Origin: Sycon ciliatum
Lineage: Eukaryota; Porifera; Calcarea; Leucosolenida; Sycettidae
Assembly (NCBI RefSeq): GCF_964019385.1
Contig: NC_088646.1
Location: forward strand, 6,483,902 to 6,547,901
DNA length: 64,000 nt
Reading direction: 5' to 3'
Shown: positions 25,147 to 37,796 of the stretch, piece after piece
How the letters are laid out: every line of letters begins with the position of its first letter
Position numbering within the stretch: the first letter of the stretch is position 1
Made by a program: the position numbers and the translations under genes
The notes under the pieces: generated by a model
Told to the model about the DNA's origin: nothing
The model's input: the letters and a program-made list of their open reading frames with translations, nothing else
The model's database searches: none

Positions 25147-26963
25147 TTATATTTCATGAGAACACTTTACTATGACTTAAGCAGATGATTTCAGTAGCGG
25201 CATTGCAGCCTTTCCTTCTCTTGAAGCATCAACAAATTAGTGGGCGCTTTCGATTACATATTTGGGCATAATTCTCGAATAAACAGAATGAACCGAGATT
25301 GCGGCCATGTAAACGAACGACTACACGTAAAAACATAGAAGGGGATCAAGTGGGATCCCGTGCACCCTTGCGCGCACGTGGACCAAGCATGGCGTTATAA
25401 TTATGTCGAGTGCATCAATTCCGGATTTAGCAATTCTGGTATTCTGCCCTCTCTTCAGAATTGACTGAACTCTGTTGGAATTGAACGCAATTTGTGTAAT
25501 CGAACGGTGCATCCACCAGAAATAATTCTAGAATTGACCGGAATGTGTGTAATCGAACGCGTCCATTGATTGGTTGAATAGAGCTCGTAGCAAGGCAAGA
25601 GTAACCGCCGGTATATAACCAGCCATGAAATTGCCCTACTCACTGCTTGGGTTAGTCGCAGGATTATTCCAGTGACGTTTGAAGTGTCCACAGCGCTTGC
25701 CAATTTTTAACAGTTCAGTAACACACAATAGGGTCTGATGTCCACTTTTCTTCATTCCTCCCCCCCCCCCCACACACCCTTATAGGGCTGGCGGGGGCTT
25801 GAACGCATAATAAATTAATAATCGAGCAATTTTTACACAAAGGCACCAATTTCTTCGGACAAATGCCCTAACTCATAAGGGATATTTTGAAGACTCCAAA
25901 TGCATCTCTCCGTATCATGTGAATGTAGTCGAGATTCCCTTACGAATCCATTTGCAGGAAAGTCAAGTCATCAGAGCCAGGTGTTGGCAGGCGCGCCATA
26001 CCCTCGCGCGTCATACCCTCGCGCGTCGTGCACTAGGCCCAGACAGACGCACCCCCCCCCCCCTCGTCAAATTCCTGCACACGCCCCTGGGTAGCGCCTA
26101 GCTATGACCGTAAGCTGGGGTCAGAAACTTTGTATGTTATCGAGACGTGTGTGTAAGACTGTTGCGAGAGGTCAATCTAAATTACATGTGCAACGTGAAA
26201 AAGACCCTCTTTGAATACTGGGTAGAACGGGTGCCCGGGTACCTGCATGTGATCAGTTCGCTTCTGTGTACGTGTAAATGCGGCATCCACAGTAAATACT
26301 CATTATACTTTATAGTATACATTGTACTACTGTCCAGGTGAGTGAAGTAGAGACGCCGCGCTCAAGTGCACAGCAGTGTGTGGTACTTGGGTCGTGTAAC
26401 CCTTGGCGCTATTAATATTGAGTAACAATTCGTGAGGTCGGATTTCTCTGGACAGGACTGTGATAGTATACTAGTAATAATGACCATCGATGCAGAAAGG
26501 TTGCGCTGAAAAACCACTGCATACGGTCCGAATTGAGTGAACCGTACGTCGCGGGGACTGAGCGGATTTGATGCGAGTCGATAATGTCACCCTTTGGGGA
26601 ATAAAAGGAAATAGGAAATGGCGCTCTTTGGGCAGGGACTTGCACGGGATGTATGTGATACTAATGTCTTTTTTCCACATTTTCTCCGGATATATCGCTT
26701 GAAACGCATATCAGGGTCCTTGGGAGGCATTTTCACATGGTACAGTAGTCCGGGACGATGATCCTATCTGATTATGAGCTACCCCAAAAGTTAAATCAGG
26801 GCACCTGGGGCAAAAGCCAACACTCAATGACCTTAGCCGGTGGAACAGCCAACACTCAATGACCTTAGCAAGTCCCCATGCCTCTGCATGTGCTAACCCC
26901 ATCACAAAATGGCCGCTTAGTGAATGAAGGATTTGAAACTCAAAAAAATAGAATCTGTGAAAC
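25147..26963. other. Intergenic region without recognisable gene
   Basis: Repeated GGAATTG/CAATTCC motifs in mixed orientation occur at 25250-25560, probably an old MITE. C-rich runs lie near 25760 and 26050. A CCAACACTCAATGACCTTAG 29-bp block is directly duplicated at 26817-26870. No exon is supported. Confidence 0.45.
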
Positions 26964-29858
26964 TCAAAAAAATCGGTTCATATCCGGACATATTTGCTGC
27001 TGGGATAATAATGCTGGGCAACTGAAATTGCAAAGCTTGTGTTCAATTGCCTCCGACATAATTTTTGAAAATGCAAACTTAGAGGGCCAATAAAGACGGA
27101 ATGACGGAATGCTGCTCCTCAAATGTGCATGATCAAGCTCTCTTTGTACAATATCCACATTGCTACAGAACCCACCTGCATGCTAGGGTGACAACACAGG
27201 AAGAAGGACAGCGGCACTTGGTACTGATAAACTACCAGCAGCAGCTGGAACACTGATGCTAACAAGAAACCGTCACCCACTTTTCTCTTCCCTGACGAAC
27301 TTGGTGGTTTTTGGCTGATTTGAAGGACTACTTTACACTTCAGTTACCTGGTGGCTTGTTGGGAGATTGAAAGGACTGAGCCAGTAGCTCAGCCAGCTGT
27401 AGTTCACACTGATCATGTTCGCTTGGCGCCATGAATAGGATCATCTGTGCTGTGAGGTTGCTATTCAGTTGCCGGAGCTCATCAGGTACTTCGGGCGGGT
27501 AGGTGCAGAGACGACGCATTGCTGGGTGCCCAGTTCTGCTGGGGGTTTCCCCCGATGATGCTGCTCTGTGCTTAGCCGGCACAGGGGCTGTGTGGCTACG
27601 TTGCTCCGGCTGAGCATGGCCACGACGCACTGAGGATGATGCACCGGTAGATCCTAATCTATCAGTATGTAGCAGCAGAAGGTATACGAAAAGAGAGATT
27701 GGATCCAGTCCACATTGTATTCATGCATGCAAGGAGCAAAACGCCCAGCAACACCATTGATTTATTCAAACCTGGGCTGAACAGAAAAGCCATCCCAAAC
27801 CACAAACAAAGAATTTTAGATTTTCTTCTCTGGTAGAATCATTGTTGAAATGTGTATTTTTCGTTGGCTGAGCGTAGCGAATGAAAATGAAAATGAAACG
27901 AGTGAACAAACTACTGTGATCTGTATGTTTCTGTTGTGTGTGTGGGTGTGTCTGCCAGCTAGCACGCAAAAATTAGCGTAGGCTATAAAAGTAATTATTC
28001 CAGGAGGGGATGGTGGTCGGGAATTTTACGGCTTGTTTTTCCTTCCTCAAGCAGAAACAACAGGAGTTCAGCCATCAGCACAATAATCAGAGTTCAGCAA
28101 GTGTTTTTATCCTCTTGGCTGTTGTTTCTGCATTTCTGCATGAGGAAGGAGAAAGAAGCCGTAAAATTCTACCGGAGAAAATCTAAATTAAAAAGAAGAA
28201 AATCTAAGTTAAAATTCTTGATTACTTTTATAGCCTACGCTGGCTGTACTTCACACCTGAAATGATTGGTCAACCGGCCTCAGCCAATCAGAGTTCAGCA
28301 AGTGTTTCCCGGCTCTTGGCTTGCTGATGGCTGTTGTTCCTGCACTTGCTCTGATTGGCCCATTATTTCAGGTGTGTAAGACGGGCTATAAAAGTAATCA
28401 TTCCAGGAGGGGATGGTGGTCGGGGTTTGGGATGGCTAGACATTTTTAGATTTTCTTCTCCGTGAAATTTTAGTATTCTTCTCCGGTAGAATTTTCCGGC
28501 TTGTTTCTATCTAGCCATTAGCAAGTCTGTGGCTTGTTTCTATCTAGGCATTAGCAAGTCTGTGTGAGGAAAGGAAACCCATCGTCGTTACTGTATTGCC
28601 TTACTGCGACGTGTTACCAACACCGACTCGTGGAGTCCTGATCTGACCAATGATAATGCATGAATGCACGAATGTATCAATGCAGGAGTTGCGTGCTGAC
28701 CGGCACTCACCTTTCAGTTCTTGATTCCGACGGCCTGACAGTTCCACCAGCACCCGATTTCTGCAAAGACACACAGAGGAGCGAGCACTATCAATATCTA
28801 AAGTCTTTTAGGACCAGCCTCTGGACAAACAAATTATGTATTTCTCACCGGCCTAGAGCAGCGGGATGGGTGAGAAATGATTTCTCATGCATCCCACTGC
28901 TATTGCAAATAAGGCATCCAATGTCCATTACTCTTTTCTTCAGCATCTGTATTTGTATTTGTGGATTCTCCACAGGCCTTAGCCTAAATCGAGGGAGTCT
29001 CCACATTTTGCTCAATACCAGGCAGAGAGCAGAGCAGTTTTGTCGGCTCGCCTGTCAGCTCGCTCATCTTCAGTCAGCTTTTGAGTCTCACCAGTGTCCC
29101 TGCCCTCCCGCCCTTCATGTCTGTGCATCTTGATCTTACCTATTCCGATTTTGCTATGATATGGTGCCCTGTTTCCGTGCTGCCATGTTGCCCTGTCATG
29201 TTGCCACTAAGGGTTTCACCCGGTTTTTCACTCATTACTATATCTGACAGTGGGGGAAAGTGCAGTGCCCGTACCGACACCTGTAACTACTGTGTGTGAG
29301 TTTAAAAGTCTGTTTGTCTGCCTGTCTGTGCCTAGGAGTGTCTGTGTGTATCATTCACTTGGGTGGAGATTGCACAAGTACCACAGCGAGTATGCCGGAA
29401 ATCATGTACAGTCAACTTCGCGAATAACGACTGCGGATATAACGACAATTCGCGAATAACGACAGAATTTCCATGCCCAGAGCAAAGTTCCATCCAACTG
29501 TAATAATGAGACTTCGGGTATAACGACACTTCGCGAATAACGACACCTTTTTGATGCCCCGCCGAGTGTCGTTATGCGAAGTTGACTGTACACATTTTAC
29601 GAGCACTGCCCTGCCTTGTCAACCCTACAGATACAACCCAACGTTACGATACTTCAACACACACACTGTGGTGTCTCTCTCTGTAGTACTAATGTTACTA
29701 CTCTGCACTACTTCACTATCTATGTATTGCGCATGCGCACACGAGCTTCTTGTTCCTATTTTAGTCTGGTCTTCTTCCAAGGCTTTTTCCAATAACAATA
29801 ATGACTTGATGATGTTTGATCAATGGTTGGTACATAACACACACACACCTTGACCTTG

Positions 29859-29894
<36 letters not shown>

Positions 29895-29904
29895 GCACAC
29901 GCAC

Positions 29905-29941
<37 letters not shown>

Positions 29942-31837
29942 AAAGGATAGCTTGGTAAATAAGGCGGCTGCAGAAGACTCAGTGCTGCACAATCCATGTG
30001 AAATCATTCCATTCATGGTCCATAATACTTAGCAAAGTTGCCATTGAGCTGCACCTAACTGCCGCCGGACACAGTCAGTACAAATTGAAATAGAGCAAAT
30101 TTAGTACAAATAGCACAGCACAGGGGTGTAGTAGCCGGTGCGGCCGGAACACTTTTTTTTACACAATGCCAAAAGTGCCCGGAATGCAGGATTTTGCACC
30201 CTAATTTCAACATTTTCACAAGGGACGCCCCCGACCCACCTCCAATGGCGTCAGCTGTGAAACCTGACCAGATTAGGAGAAGGTGTTTGGTACACAGCAG
30301 CAGTATGAAGTAGCCTCAAAAGGCGTCTTGCCCACTAGAGAAAAAGCAGCAGCCTCAGGGACGAGAAAGGTGCGACCCAGTCTGATATCTAGGACCCTGA
30401 TGCAATGCAGCAGACATAACCTATTTGGTTACCAACATTACAATTCTATCTGGGTTTTGCTTCTCCATACATTTTGCCATGGCATACCTGTCCAAATTTC
30501 GTAAAACCTGTCCGAATTTCTAATTGCCTATCCTTGGTCTTTTCCGGCCTCAAATGAATGTGTGGCACGGAAGAATAATATCACGGGTCACACAATGCAG
30601 GATATGATGTGCTGTTGTTTTCAAGATATCTACAACAGTTACGTGGGGGACACCAATGTTGCGACTCAGACACAGCATTGCTACCAGACAGTGGAACTTA
30701 CAAGTCACAATCAAGAGTACATAACCCATACCCCAAGAGCGTGCAACTTCCGGCTATGGGTCTGCATTTGCGATGGCAAAACTTGACCATACATGCATAC
30801 ACATACGGGTAGTTGAAAACTTGAATGCCGGAGAATTCCCGACTGATTTCAAGTGATTTGTACAACACAAAGGGCAAACATCTTACCGAACGAAACGGTC
30901 GACTTTGCTGCGACTGTGGCTGTGGCTGTGGCTGTGGCTGCTGAAACTCCCCAGAAGTGTGCCTGTCACCTGTCTGGTTGGTTGTTCTCACCACACCATG
31001 CACCTGGGGATGTCGATCACCTACTTCAAACGCCTGATCATCAACCAGTGCGTTAGCTCGGCTTCGAGAGGCTCCATCTTCCACCACCCTCCGTGTTGCT
31101 GGGTTCGGCTGACGCCCTGAGACAGCCCGCGTTGGTTCATATTCATGGCGAGTTGATGTAGGCTCTGGAGTGCCGTTCGTCGGTAGTGGCTGCTCTGCAT
31201 GTGGGTGGTGTGGCTGTGAGGAGCGCTGCGACGGGACACCTCGGCCAACGGCTTGCAGGTCTTCAGGCCTACTTGTTGGCAGTTGCTGCGGTTGGGAATG
31301 ATTTCGCTCTTGACCTTGGCCGGGGACCGACACGTACTGTGGCTGTGGCTGGCGTTGCCTCTGCTCCGGAGGGGGAAGTTGTCCTGGAGGAGGCCCATAC
31401 CCTGCAGTTGCCTGCCCAGGGCCATACTGACCAGGCGCAGATGGGGGAATCGGATGCTCCTGTAACGTCGTGTACTGCTGTGGGCCACTCGGCGTGCGCG
31501 TGATGTGTCCGCTGACGTTATTCACCTGGTGGTCGTATCCGACGTTAGCTGCTGTCTGGTTAGCATGGGAGTATCTTGGATCTACCATTGCCGAGGTTGG
31601 GTTGCCCCGACTTGCCACATAGGTAGATGCCGCTGTAGCCGCAGCATTACCACTACCTTTTCTTGGACTGGGTTCCTGCTGACGCCCAGGAGCAGCGTTC
31701 TCCGTGCTCTCCAGATCATACCGTGCTGGTGGCAAGCCTCGCTGAGTCTCCACCTGCCCTGCTGCTGCTGGTGCTGCTGCTGTATAGTGGCCAGTAGGGT
31801 GGGATTGTGGAGGATATGGCTGATACTGAGTGGGTGC

Positions 31838-31868
<31 letters not shown>

Positions 31869-34800
31869 TGAACATGCCCATGGTTATTCTGTCCTGGGTT
31901 GTAATCACTGGATGGTGACACACGTTGTACAAGGCCAGAGGAGGGATGTCTCGCCTGCAGCTGCTGGTCAGGCGTGGACGCTTGTCTGGATGGTGCAGCT
32001 GCCTGCTGTGCACTAGCTCTTCCAGAGCGCTGCTCGGAGCTATGCTGGCGGCTGGTGTTCTGCTGAGCAGGTTCTGCTTGCTGGTGACCTGAATATTGCC
32101 TGCTGGATACATGGCCACTGTAGTTTGATCGCCCGGCATCTCCAGCTTGCTGCTGCTGGTGCTGGTGCTGGTGGTGTGGTTGACTATCCCATGCTGCACT
32201 TCTCGAGTCACGTCGATCAAAGCCATACCCAGCTGATGACCCAGGCATGTGAGAGCTGGCGTGGTGGCCCGACAGCGGTGCACCATGCCCGGCATACGGA
32301 TAATTCGCTCCAGTGCCAGTTGCCGTGACCTGTCCTGTTTCGACGACGTCGCGCTGAGGAGGCTGCCCCGCTTCACTAACGCCGAGAACTGCTGGCGAGG
32401 TGACAGGTCGCGGTGTGCTGCGTACCTTATCCTGAACGAAAATGCTTATAACGTTTTGCATACCCCCGGTGGCTGGCTGTGCTGTTTTGCCTGCGGTGGC
32501 GCTGGAGATGAGCGCTTCTCCAGCTTGATTACTACTGGATATGCCTGATCGTGATGGCATCATCTCGTTGACAGCCTGCAGTCGCCCAGAGTGAGGACCC
32601 GTCGTTCTGCCAGTACGTTCGCTACCACCCGCACCAGACGTGCTGCCCGTGCCAGCAGAGGCAGAATGGGAGCGTCCGTAGTGGGCCTGACTGGCAGAAG
32701 CAGGCGCTGTCGCTGCTGCCTGTTCGTATGGCATTGCTGCTGCTGTCGTTGTTGCTGCTGTTGTTCGCTCATCGTAGTGGGGAATGTCAGTGCTGTAGGC
32801 TCCGTTTCTATCATCAGCATAATGATGCTTTGTTGGCGGATACGCACGACCAAGCTGCAGCGAATGTCAGTAAAAAGCAAACCAGAAAAAGTCAAATGAC
32901 ACTGGAATACTCGTACATCGCCGGCAAATATGATACCACTCCTGTAAATATGATACAATGTACAACTCCTGCAAATATGAAACCACTCCTGCGATTTCTC
33001 TCATAAATGCACAAAGACATGTTATATATCTTGACTTTTTTATTATTCTTTTTCTCAACTCACCCCTCTACTGTGTTATCAGCCCTCTTAAGAGTTGTGT
33101 TAATCACTGTTGAGGCTTCCGATGGAACAATTTACATAAAAGAATACTACTACTACCAGCGCTTTGGCCGAGTGGTTGTGGGCTTGCCTGCGAATCACAA
33201 GGTCCCGAGTTCGAGACCCGCGCTGGGAGCAGGGAGCGTGTACTGTGCTAGCAAATGCGGTGATGCATGCGTGAACCCTTTACATGCAGTGAACTGCGCC
33301 GACACCCACGGTCAACTGGGTACTCACTACTCGGAGTGAGGGTAACATGAATGCAGCTAACGAGGTTAGCCCCCTTGTCGGGCATTGGTTGTGAGACTTA
33401 CCACCTCACCCTCGCCGTTAGGCGCTGCATCCGCCACCCTGGTATCACAGGCATGGTGGTGGCCTGGCACATGCGAAACTTCCTAAGCTGGTTGTGTTTC
33501 TCAACGCAATTGTATAGCCGGTGGTAACGTGGACGTGCAAACTTTACTTTACTTACATGACTTACTAGTGTTACTACTTGTGCAACACCACTCTTGATGT
33601 GTTTTCTATCTGGTCAGCTCAGGTTTTACGCACTCCCGAGACGCACACAATCTCAGAATCAATAACAGTTACCAGCGATGAAACCCTGGCATTGGCTTAG
33701 AAATTGTACCATTGAAAGTATAATCATGGCAAGCTCCAGTATACTTGTTTTCTCAATTAATAATTGTTCACCTCGAACACACGACCACTGAAATATGAAG
33801 AAACAGAAGCAGGAGAGAGCAGAGGCAGCTAATGGTAGGAGCCTCATAAAACTGTTGGGTATGTCGCAGTTTCTACATGCATCAATGTTGTAGTGATGGA
33901 GCATAGGTAAGAGGTGGTTCTTCTTGCTTCTCAGTGCCGTGGATACAGAATCAATGGTGGACGACTGGGGAAAACCCACCCAGTTTGCTGCAAACAAATA
34001 ATTGGACGGTTCACGTACCGGGCGGGTCAAGAACCACATTTCCGCTTCCGTGGGACGCCACCACCCCGTATCAGGCATCAGATGCGGCTCCTAAACGGTG
34101 TGTGTGTGTGTGTGGGGGGGGGGGGGGGGATAGATCAGATCCACCAACCAGAGGCCAAATGCCAAAATCCCATTTGCCACATCCATGTTTTCCTCGTGCC
34201 AGGCCACGAGTTCCCAATTCACTTGGGTCGCAGCAGGCTGGAAAACAATCCTTCCGTTTCCAAGCAGGACTTGAACCTGGTACCTCTCGTTTCTCAATCA
34301 TGGTCTTAGACTAACCCACTGTGCCTGCCTGCTTTGCTGCAAGCATGATGAATACCATGCGTGTGGAGCGTGCAACTGCCTGGCCACCTTGCTTTATCAT
34401 GACTATTCAAGAGAGGGCTATATTTTTTCATTGGCCCTCCGAGACAGGGGCACTATTCGAGACAGGGGTCTAATCGGGCGAGTCCAGTACATGGCAATAG
34501 CGCCGTCGCTTTCTAACACAGGGACGTCGGAAGGTATTTTAGGGTGATACGGTCAGCCACCTGAAGTACAACTTACTAGTGCGGTTGGGGTGGCTCCTCC
34601 GAAAATGCTTGAAATTTAGAGCCCAAATCAGTGCATTTCATTGATTCACGGGGTTACCTGGGACAAAGAGTGCTACGGTCAATAGGGCTTGAAGGTGATG
34701 ACGTCAAAAACGGCCAGGGAGTAGTAAGTTGACATCAGATTTCTATTTTGGATCCACTAAGGTGTGACTTTGCTATTGCCTCAGTATGTGGGTGCATAGC

Positions 34801-35853
34801 AACCCACTCATGTCGTATGCAGGGGTGACTTTTACTTCGCCACCAGTTGTAACCCCCCCCCCCCCCCCCCCCCCAATAGCCAAATCAGTCAGTTTCACTG
34901 GTTACATCACCTTGCTGTGAGTAAGACGGCTTGAAATGTGCTTGGATCCATACAAAAACTGGATCCAAGAGGATCCAGTTTTTGAATTTTTGAAATTGTT
35001 GCTTTGCTGTGACGTAGCACTTCCAAGCCCTATACCGCACTCGTAGTGACCGTAGCATGTCCTATGACCCTGTAACTGCTCTTCGGAAACAGCCAGTACG
35101 CCGCACTCTCACAAAGAAAGTTGTCGGTGAAGAAAGTAGTAGTCGGAGGAGAATGCACAGCAGAGCAACTGCATACTTTCCTTGTACATGTTTGACTCCA
35201 CTGTTTTTTATGGCATTGACTCAGTGCGTGATTTCCACTCACTCACCACTGCTTGAGCTTGCTGAAGCTCATGATCTCCCGCAGTGTTGCGCCTTCTCGG
35301 TTCCAAGTAGTTCTCCTGTTGTGCGCGGTCGGACATTCTGGGCTGAATCAGGTGGTAGCCATTCGGAGCGGAGTCCTTTCGGAAAGTTATCAAAAATCAG
35401 AACGTAAACAGCACGATTAGTCCTGGTGACGTTAGACAACACGCGTTAGTAATGCTGAGCAGCTCTCTGTCTAGTACTAGAATAAGAATAGGGGACTTCT
35501 GGGATTGTAAGTAGAAGCAAAGCTTGGCTGTACTACTGCCTGTACTGGCCATGTGCTCGCTAGCGTCCAGTTCGTCATGCACAACTGAGTGCGCCATCCA
35601 TACATTTGACAGAAATAATTCGAAAACACAGACCGACAACAATCTAATACTGTAGTAATAGGAGACCAAAGTCAGGAGTTGGCCCGTGGCAGAAGGTTTC
35701 AACGTTTTCTGGCAATCGCGTGCATGCTGCTCTTACCCTTCTGTGGCTGTGCGGCGGACCCATTGCAGCGACCTTGTGTTGTGCGTATGACTGCTGATAA
35801 TCAAGGCCATAGCCAGCCGTTTGTCCTTCTGATGGCCGCATTTGGCTGGCCAT
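26964..35853 (-). CDS. Gln/Pro/Ser/His-rich disordered protein (6 exons), unidentified
   Basis: Exons in transcription order: 35853-35737, 35375-35247, 32854-30887, 28760-28711, 27658-27348 and, less surely, 27175-26964 (stop TGA). Borders are AG/GT and phases agree, giving about 928 aa. The ATG at 35853 is preceded in frame by a stop 21 nt upstream. The 656-codon third exon is low complexity: His/Gln clusters, a polyQ run (from CTG repeats at 31837-31869), RQHSSEQRSG-type stretches, and Pro/Gly/Tyr segments. The only ordered-looking part is in exon 5 (PPEVPDELRQLNSNLTAQMI, then a helix ending SFQSPNKPPG). I recognise no domain. Composition suggests a scaffold or transcription-coregulator-like protein with phase-separating tendency; that is inference. 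The last exon rests on phase and a good acceptor only. Confidence 0.7.
27975..28242. mobile_element. Foldback element with GCGTAGGCTATAAAAGTAAT ends
   Basis: The left end GCGTAGGCTATAAAAGTAAT (about 27976) is inverted at 28219-28242. Inner blocks (CCTTCCTC.GCAGAAACAACAG and its inverse, GAATTTTACGGCTT and its inverse) continue the pairing. It lies in the intron before exon 27658 of the Gln/Pro-rich gene. Confidence 0.8.
28253..28374. repeat. Second, smaller foldback
   Basis: ACACCTGAAATGATTGG is inverted as CCCATTATTTCAGGTGT. The centre repeats CAGAGTTCAGCAAGTGTTT from the preceding foldback. It is followed by a direct repeat of GGCTATAAAAGTAATCATTC plus CAGGAGGGGATGG (28384-28425) from the element at 27975, so these pieces share ancestry. 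Confidence 0.75.
29409..29588. mobile_element. pogo/Tigger-like MITE (family 1, copy b)
   Basis: TA flanks both ends. The left end is CAGTCAACTTCGCGAATAAC and the right end is CGAAGTTGACTG. Apart from small indels it follows 17410-17596 throughout, at about 90% identity by eye. It lies in the intron after the long exon of the Gln/Pro-rich gene. Confidence 0.9.
29862..29941. repeat. (AC)n microsatellite
   Basis: An AC tract interrupted by GC steps, intronic. Confidence 0.95.
33159..33555 (+). mobile_element. tRNA-derived SINE
   Basis: The head GCGCTTTGGCCGAGTGGTTG carries a box A (TGGCCGAGTGG, Leu/Ser-type). About 45 bp later comes box B (GAGTTCGAGACCC), the internal RNA polymerase III promoter arrangement. 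A roughly 300-bp unrelated body follows, then a short (CTTTA)n tail ending at 33555. The last 60 bp recur at 19240-19303 on the other strand. Confidence 0.8.
34090..34328 (-). mobile_element. tRNA-derived SINE, minus strand
   Basis: Read on the minus strand, it starts AGGCAGGCACAGTGGGTTAG (box A-like). Box B AGGTTCAAGTCC follows about 45 bp later, then a body of about 150 bp ending in C and CA runs. The body shares GTGGCCTGGCAC with the SINE at 33159-33555. Confidence 0.65.
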
Positions 35854-36343
35854 TCCCCACGCAGCGTGGAGCTAGACCTCTCCAATCTTCGGCGAGCCTA
35901 CTTATAAAGTCAAGGTAGTAGTAGTAGGAATCGACAAGCGCGCTGCAGCCTTGGCAGGTTTAGCTGACTTTAGCTCTACAGCTAGCACGAACACTGCGGG
36001 TGACTCATCCTCCAAACAGTTTTCTCTGCTTGCTCTATCGATTCCAGTGAAGAGCCGTTGAGCTAGCTCGGGAGATCGACTGGCTGCATAGGTTTTTCGG
36101 TTTGGGTGAAAGAAACGCTGCGGACCATGGCGCTAGATCAGCGTGGAACAAAGAGTGCCCGAGTGCGTCAGGGTCTCAGGGACCTTGGAAAGGAGATTTT
36201 CGCCACCTTTCCCTTGGCTCCCAAAATAGGACATTACACCATTCAGTTACGTCACTGTTAGCGAGGGGTTGAATGCTTGGCATAATCATGATCGCAAGTA
36301 GTCATGCAGGCTTGCAGCTCAAAATCATTAATTTTTGGCATGA

Positions 36344-36731
36344 GGCCAAACTAAAGAAGGTGTGTGGTTCGACTCACCCGACCGACCGTACAATTTCAGC
36401 CCGACCGTAACTTTTTTTCGGCGGGCTGTCGTGTGACTGACGTACGTGGACTGAACATGTCCACGTCTACCAGTGGTCTACGTGCTGTGCGGCGTGAGTC
36501 TGCGGACGCAGGCGGCTCCTTTTGGACTTGACTTGTAGTTGTACTGCAGTGCAGTGCAGTGAGTGGTACGACTGCTGCCTTGTGCTGGTAGTATACTAGT
36601 AGAGTCTACTCGATACGCGTATACAGTGTATTTACATGTACTAAAAAATATATTAAAAAAAAAAATCCGCCCGCCCGCCCGTAAAAAAAATGTCCATGTT
36701 AGTCGAACCACACACCTTCTTTAGTTTGGCC
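36344..36731. mobile_element. MITE with 31-bp perfect TIR and 3-bp TGA duplication
   Basis: GGCCAAACTAAAGAAGGTGT plus 11 more bases (36344-36374) is exactly inverted at 36701-36731. TGA flanks both sides. The interior ends carry Asp/Arg-like CCCGACCG and CCGCCCG repeats. A 3-bp duplication points to the PIF/Harbinger group, although TGA is not the usual TWA. Confidence 0.85.
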
Positions 36732-37299
36732 TGATTAGATTATTATAATAATTATGGACATTTGACAAAATGCTCATCACTGTACTGTCTTCGTACAGTA
36801 GCTGTCTTTATCAATATGACAATACATGTAATAATGTGTATACATACTAGTGAGTAGTGACTACAATTATGTATAATAAGAATGGCATAACTCCTCTGAC
36901 TGTACTAGCTGTAGCCTTGTCATGAATGATTTTAATTTCTACCCCCCACAGCCGCACAAAGTCCTTGGCTACACAAAAACGAAAATCTCTCCAAATCTTT
37001 CCAAATTAAACAAACTTCAATTCTTTTCCGAATTTTCGCCCAAGAATTAATTAGTATATCCCCGGATGAGAGCTTCTCTTCGACTTGCCCCTGCCTCCTG
37101 GAAGACACCATATGTTATTTTTTACTCTTGGGAGTCTTGCCATGCTGTCTTGGTATGCACACCCATGCACTAATAAATAATTATTTTTTGTAGTGCAACC
37201 ACATACCGTACTACACTGTAGTACATGTCGCCTTTTAAAATACACCAATGCTACACTGGCACTGCACTGCCTAGTCTGTACTGTACAATACGTCATGTA

Positions 37300-37796
37300 C
37301 AGTCTGTATCGGCTATTGAGTGACCGGATATAAGAATATATCGGCTACAGTGATATTGGTACGAAATATCAAAAGCAAAACGTATTTTATCCTGTACAAA
37401 TATCACTATAACCAATATTATCGGATGTAATGATATATCGGATATTATGATGGCAACATAGAATCAAAACATGCATAGCACACTATATTATTATCGGCTA
37501 TAGTGATAACTTTAAAATACATGTTGCAATAATATCAAAGGCCCTATTTTTTTACTTTCTTCACGTTGCTTATTTTGATAGTGACACATGTACATGTACA
37601 AAACAGAATTTTTTATGGAAATGCGGGCACTGTCAACTATGCAGCATGCTCATTTGTCAAAACGCCATGCTGGAAGTATTTCCTTGCCTTTCATGTGTCG
37701 CTCGAAAAAAATCGATCGTATCGCATATAGTGATGCATCGGTTATAGTGATAAAATCACGGAAATCAAAAGGGTACGCTATAGCCGATACAGACTG
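37300..37796. mobile_element. TA-flanked MITE with subterminal TATCGG repeats
   Basis: The ends are CAGTCTGTATCGGCTAT and ATAGCCGATACAGACTG, flanked by TA. Through the 497-bp body, ATATCGGNTATNGTGATA motifs recur in both orientations. The CAGT start and TA duplication fit the pogo/Tigger type. Confidence 0.85.

Larger units (their letters stand above)
32855..35246. other. Intron 2 of the Gln/Pro-rich gene, holding two SINEs
   Basis: It holds the SINE at 33159-33555, the minus-strand SINE at about 34090-34328, G10+ and C20+ homopolymers (34116-34129 and 34853-34874), and a GGATCCAGTTTTTG-type inverted repeat near 34950. No further exon was found. Confidence 0.5.
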
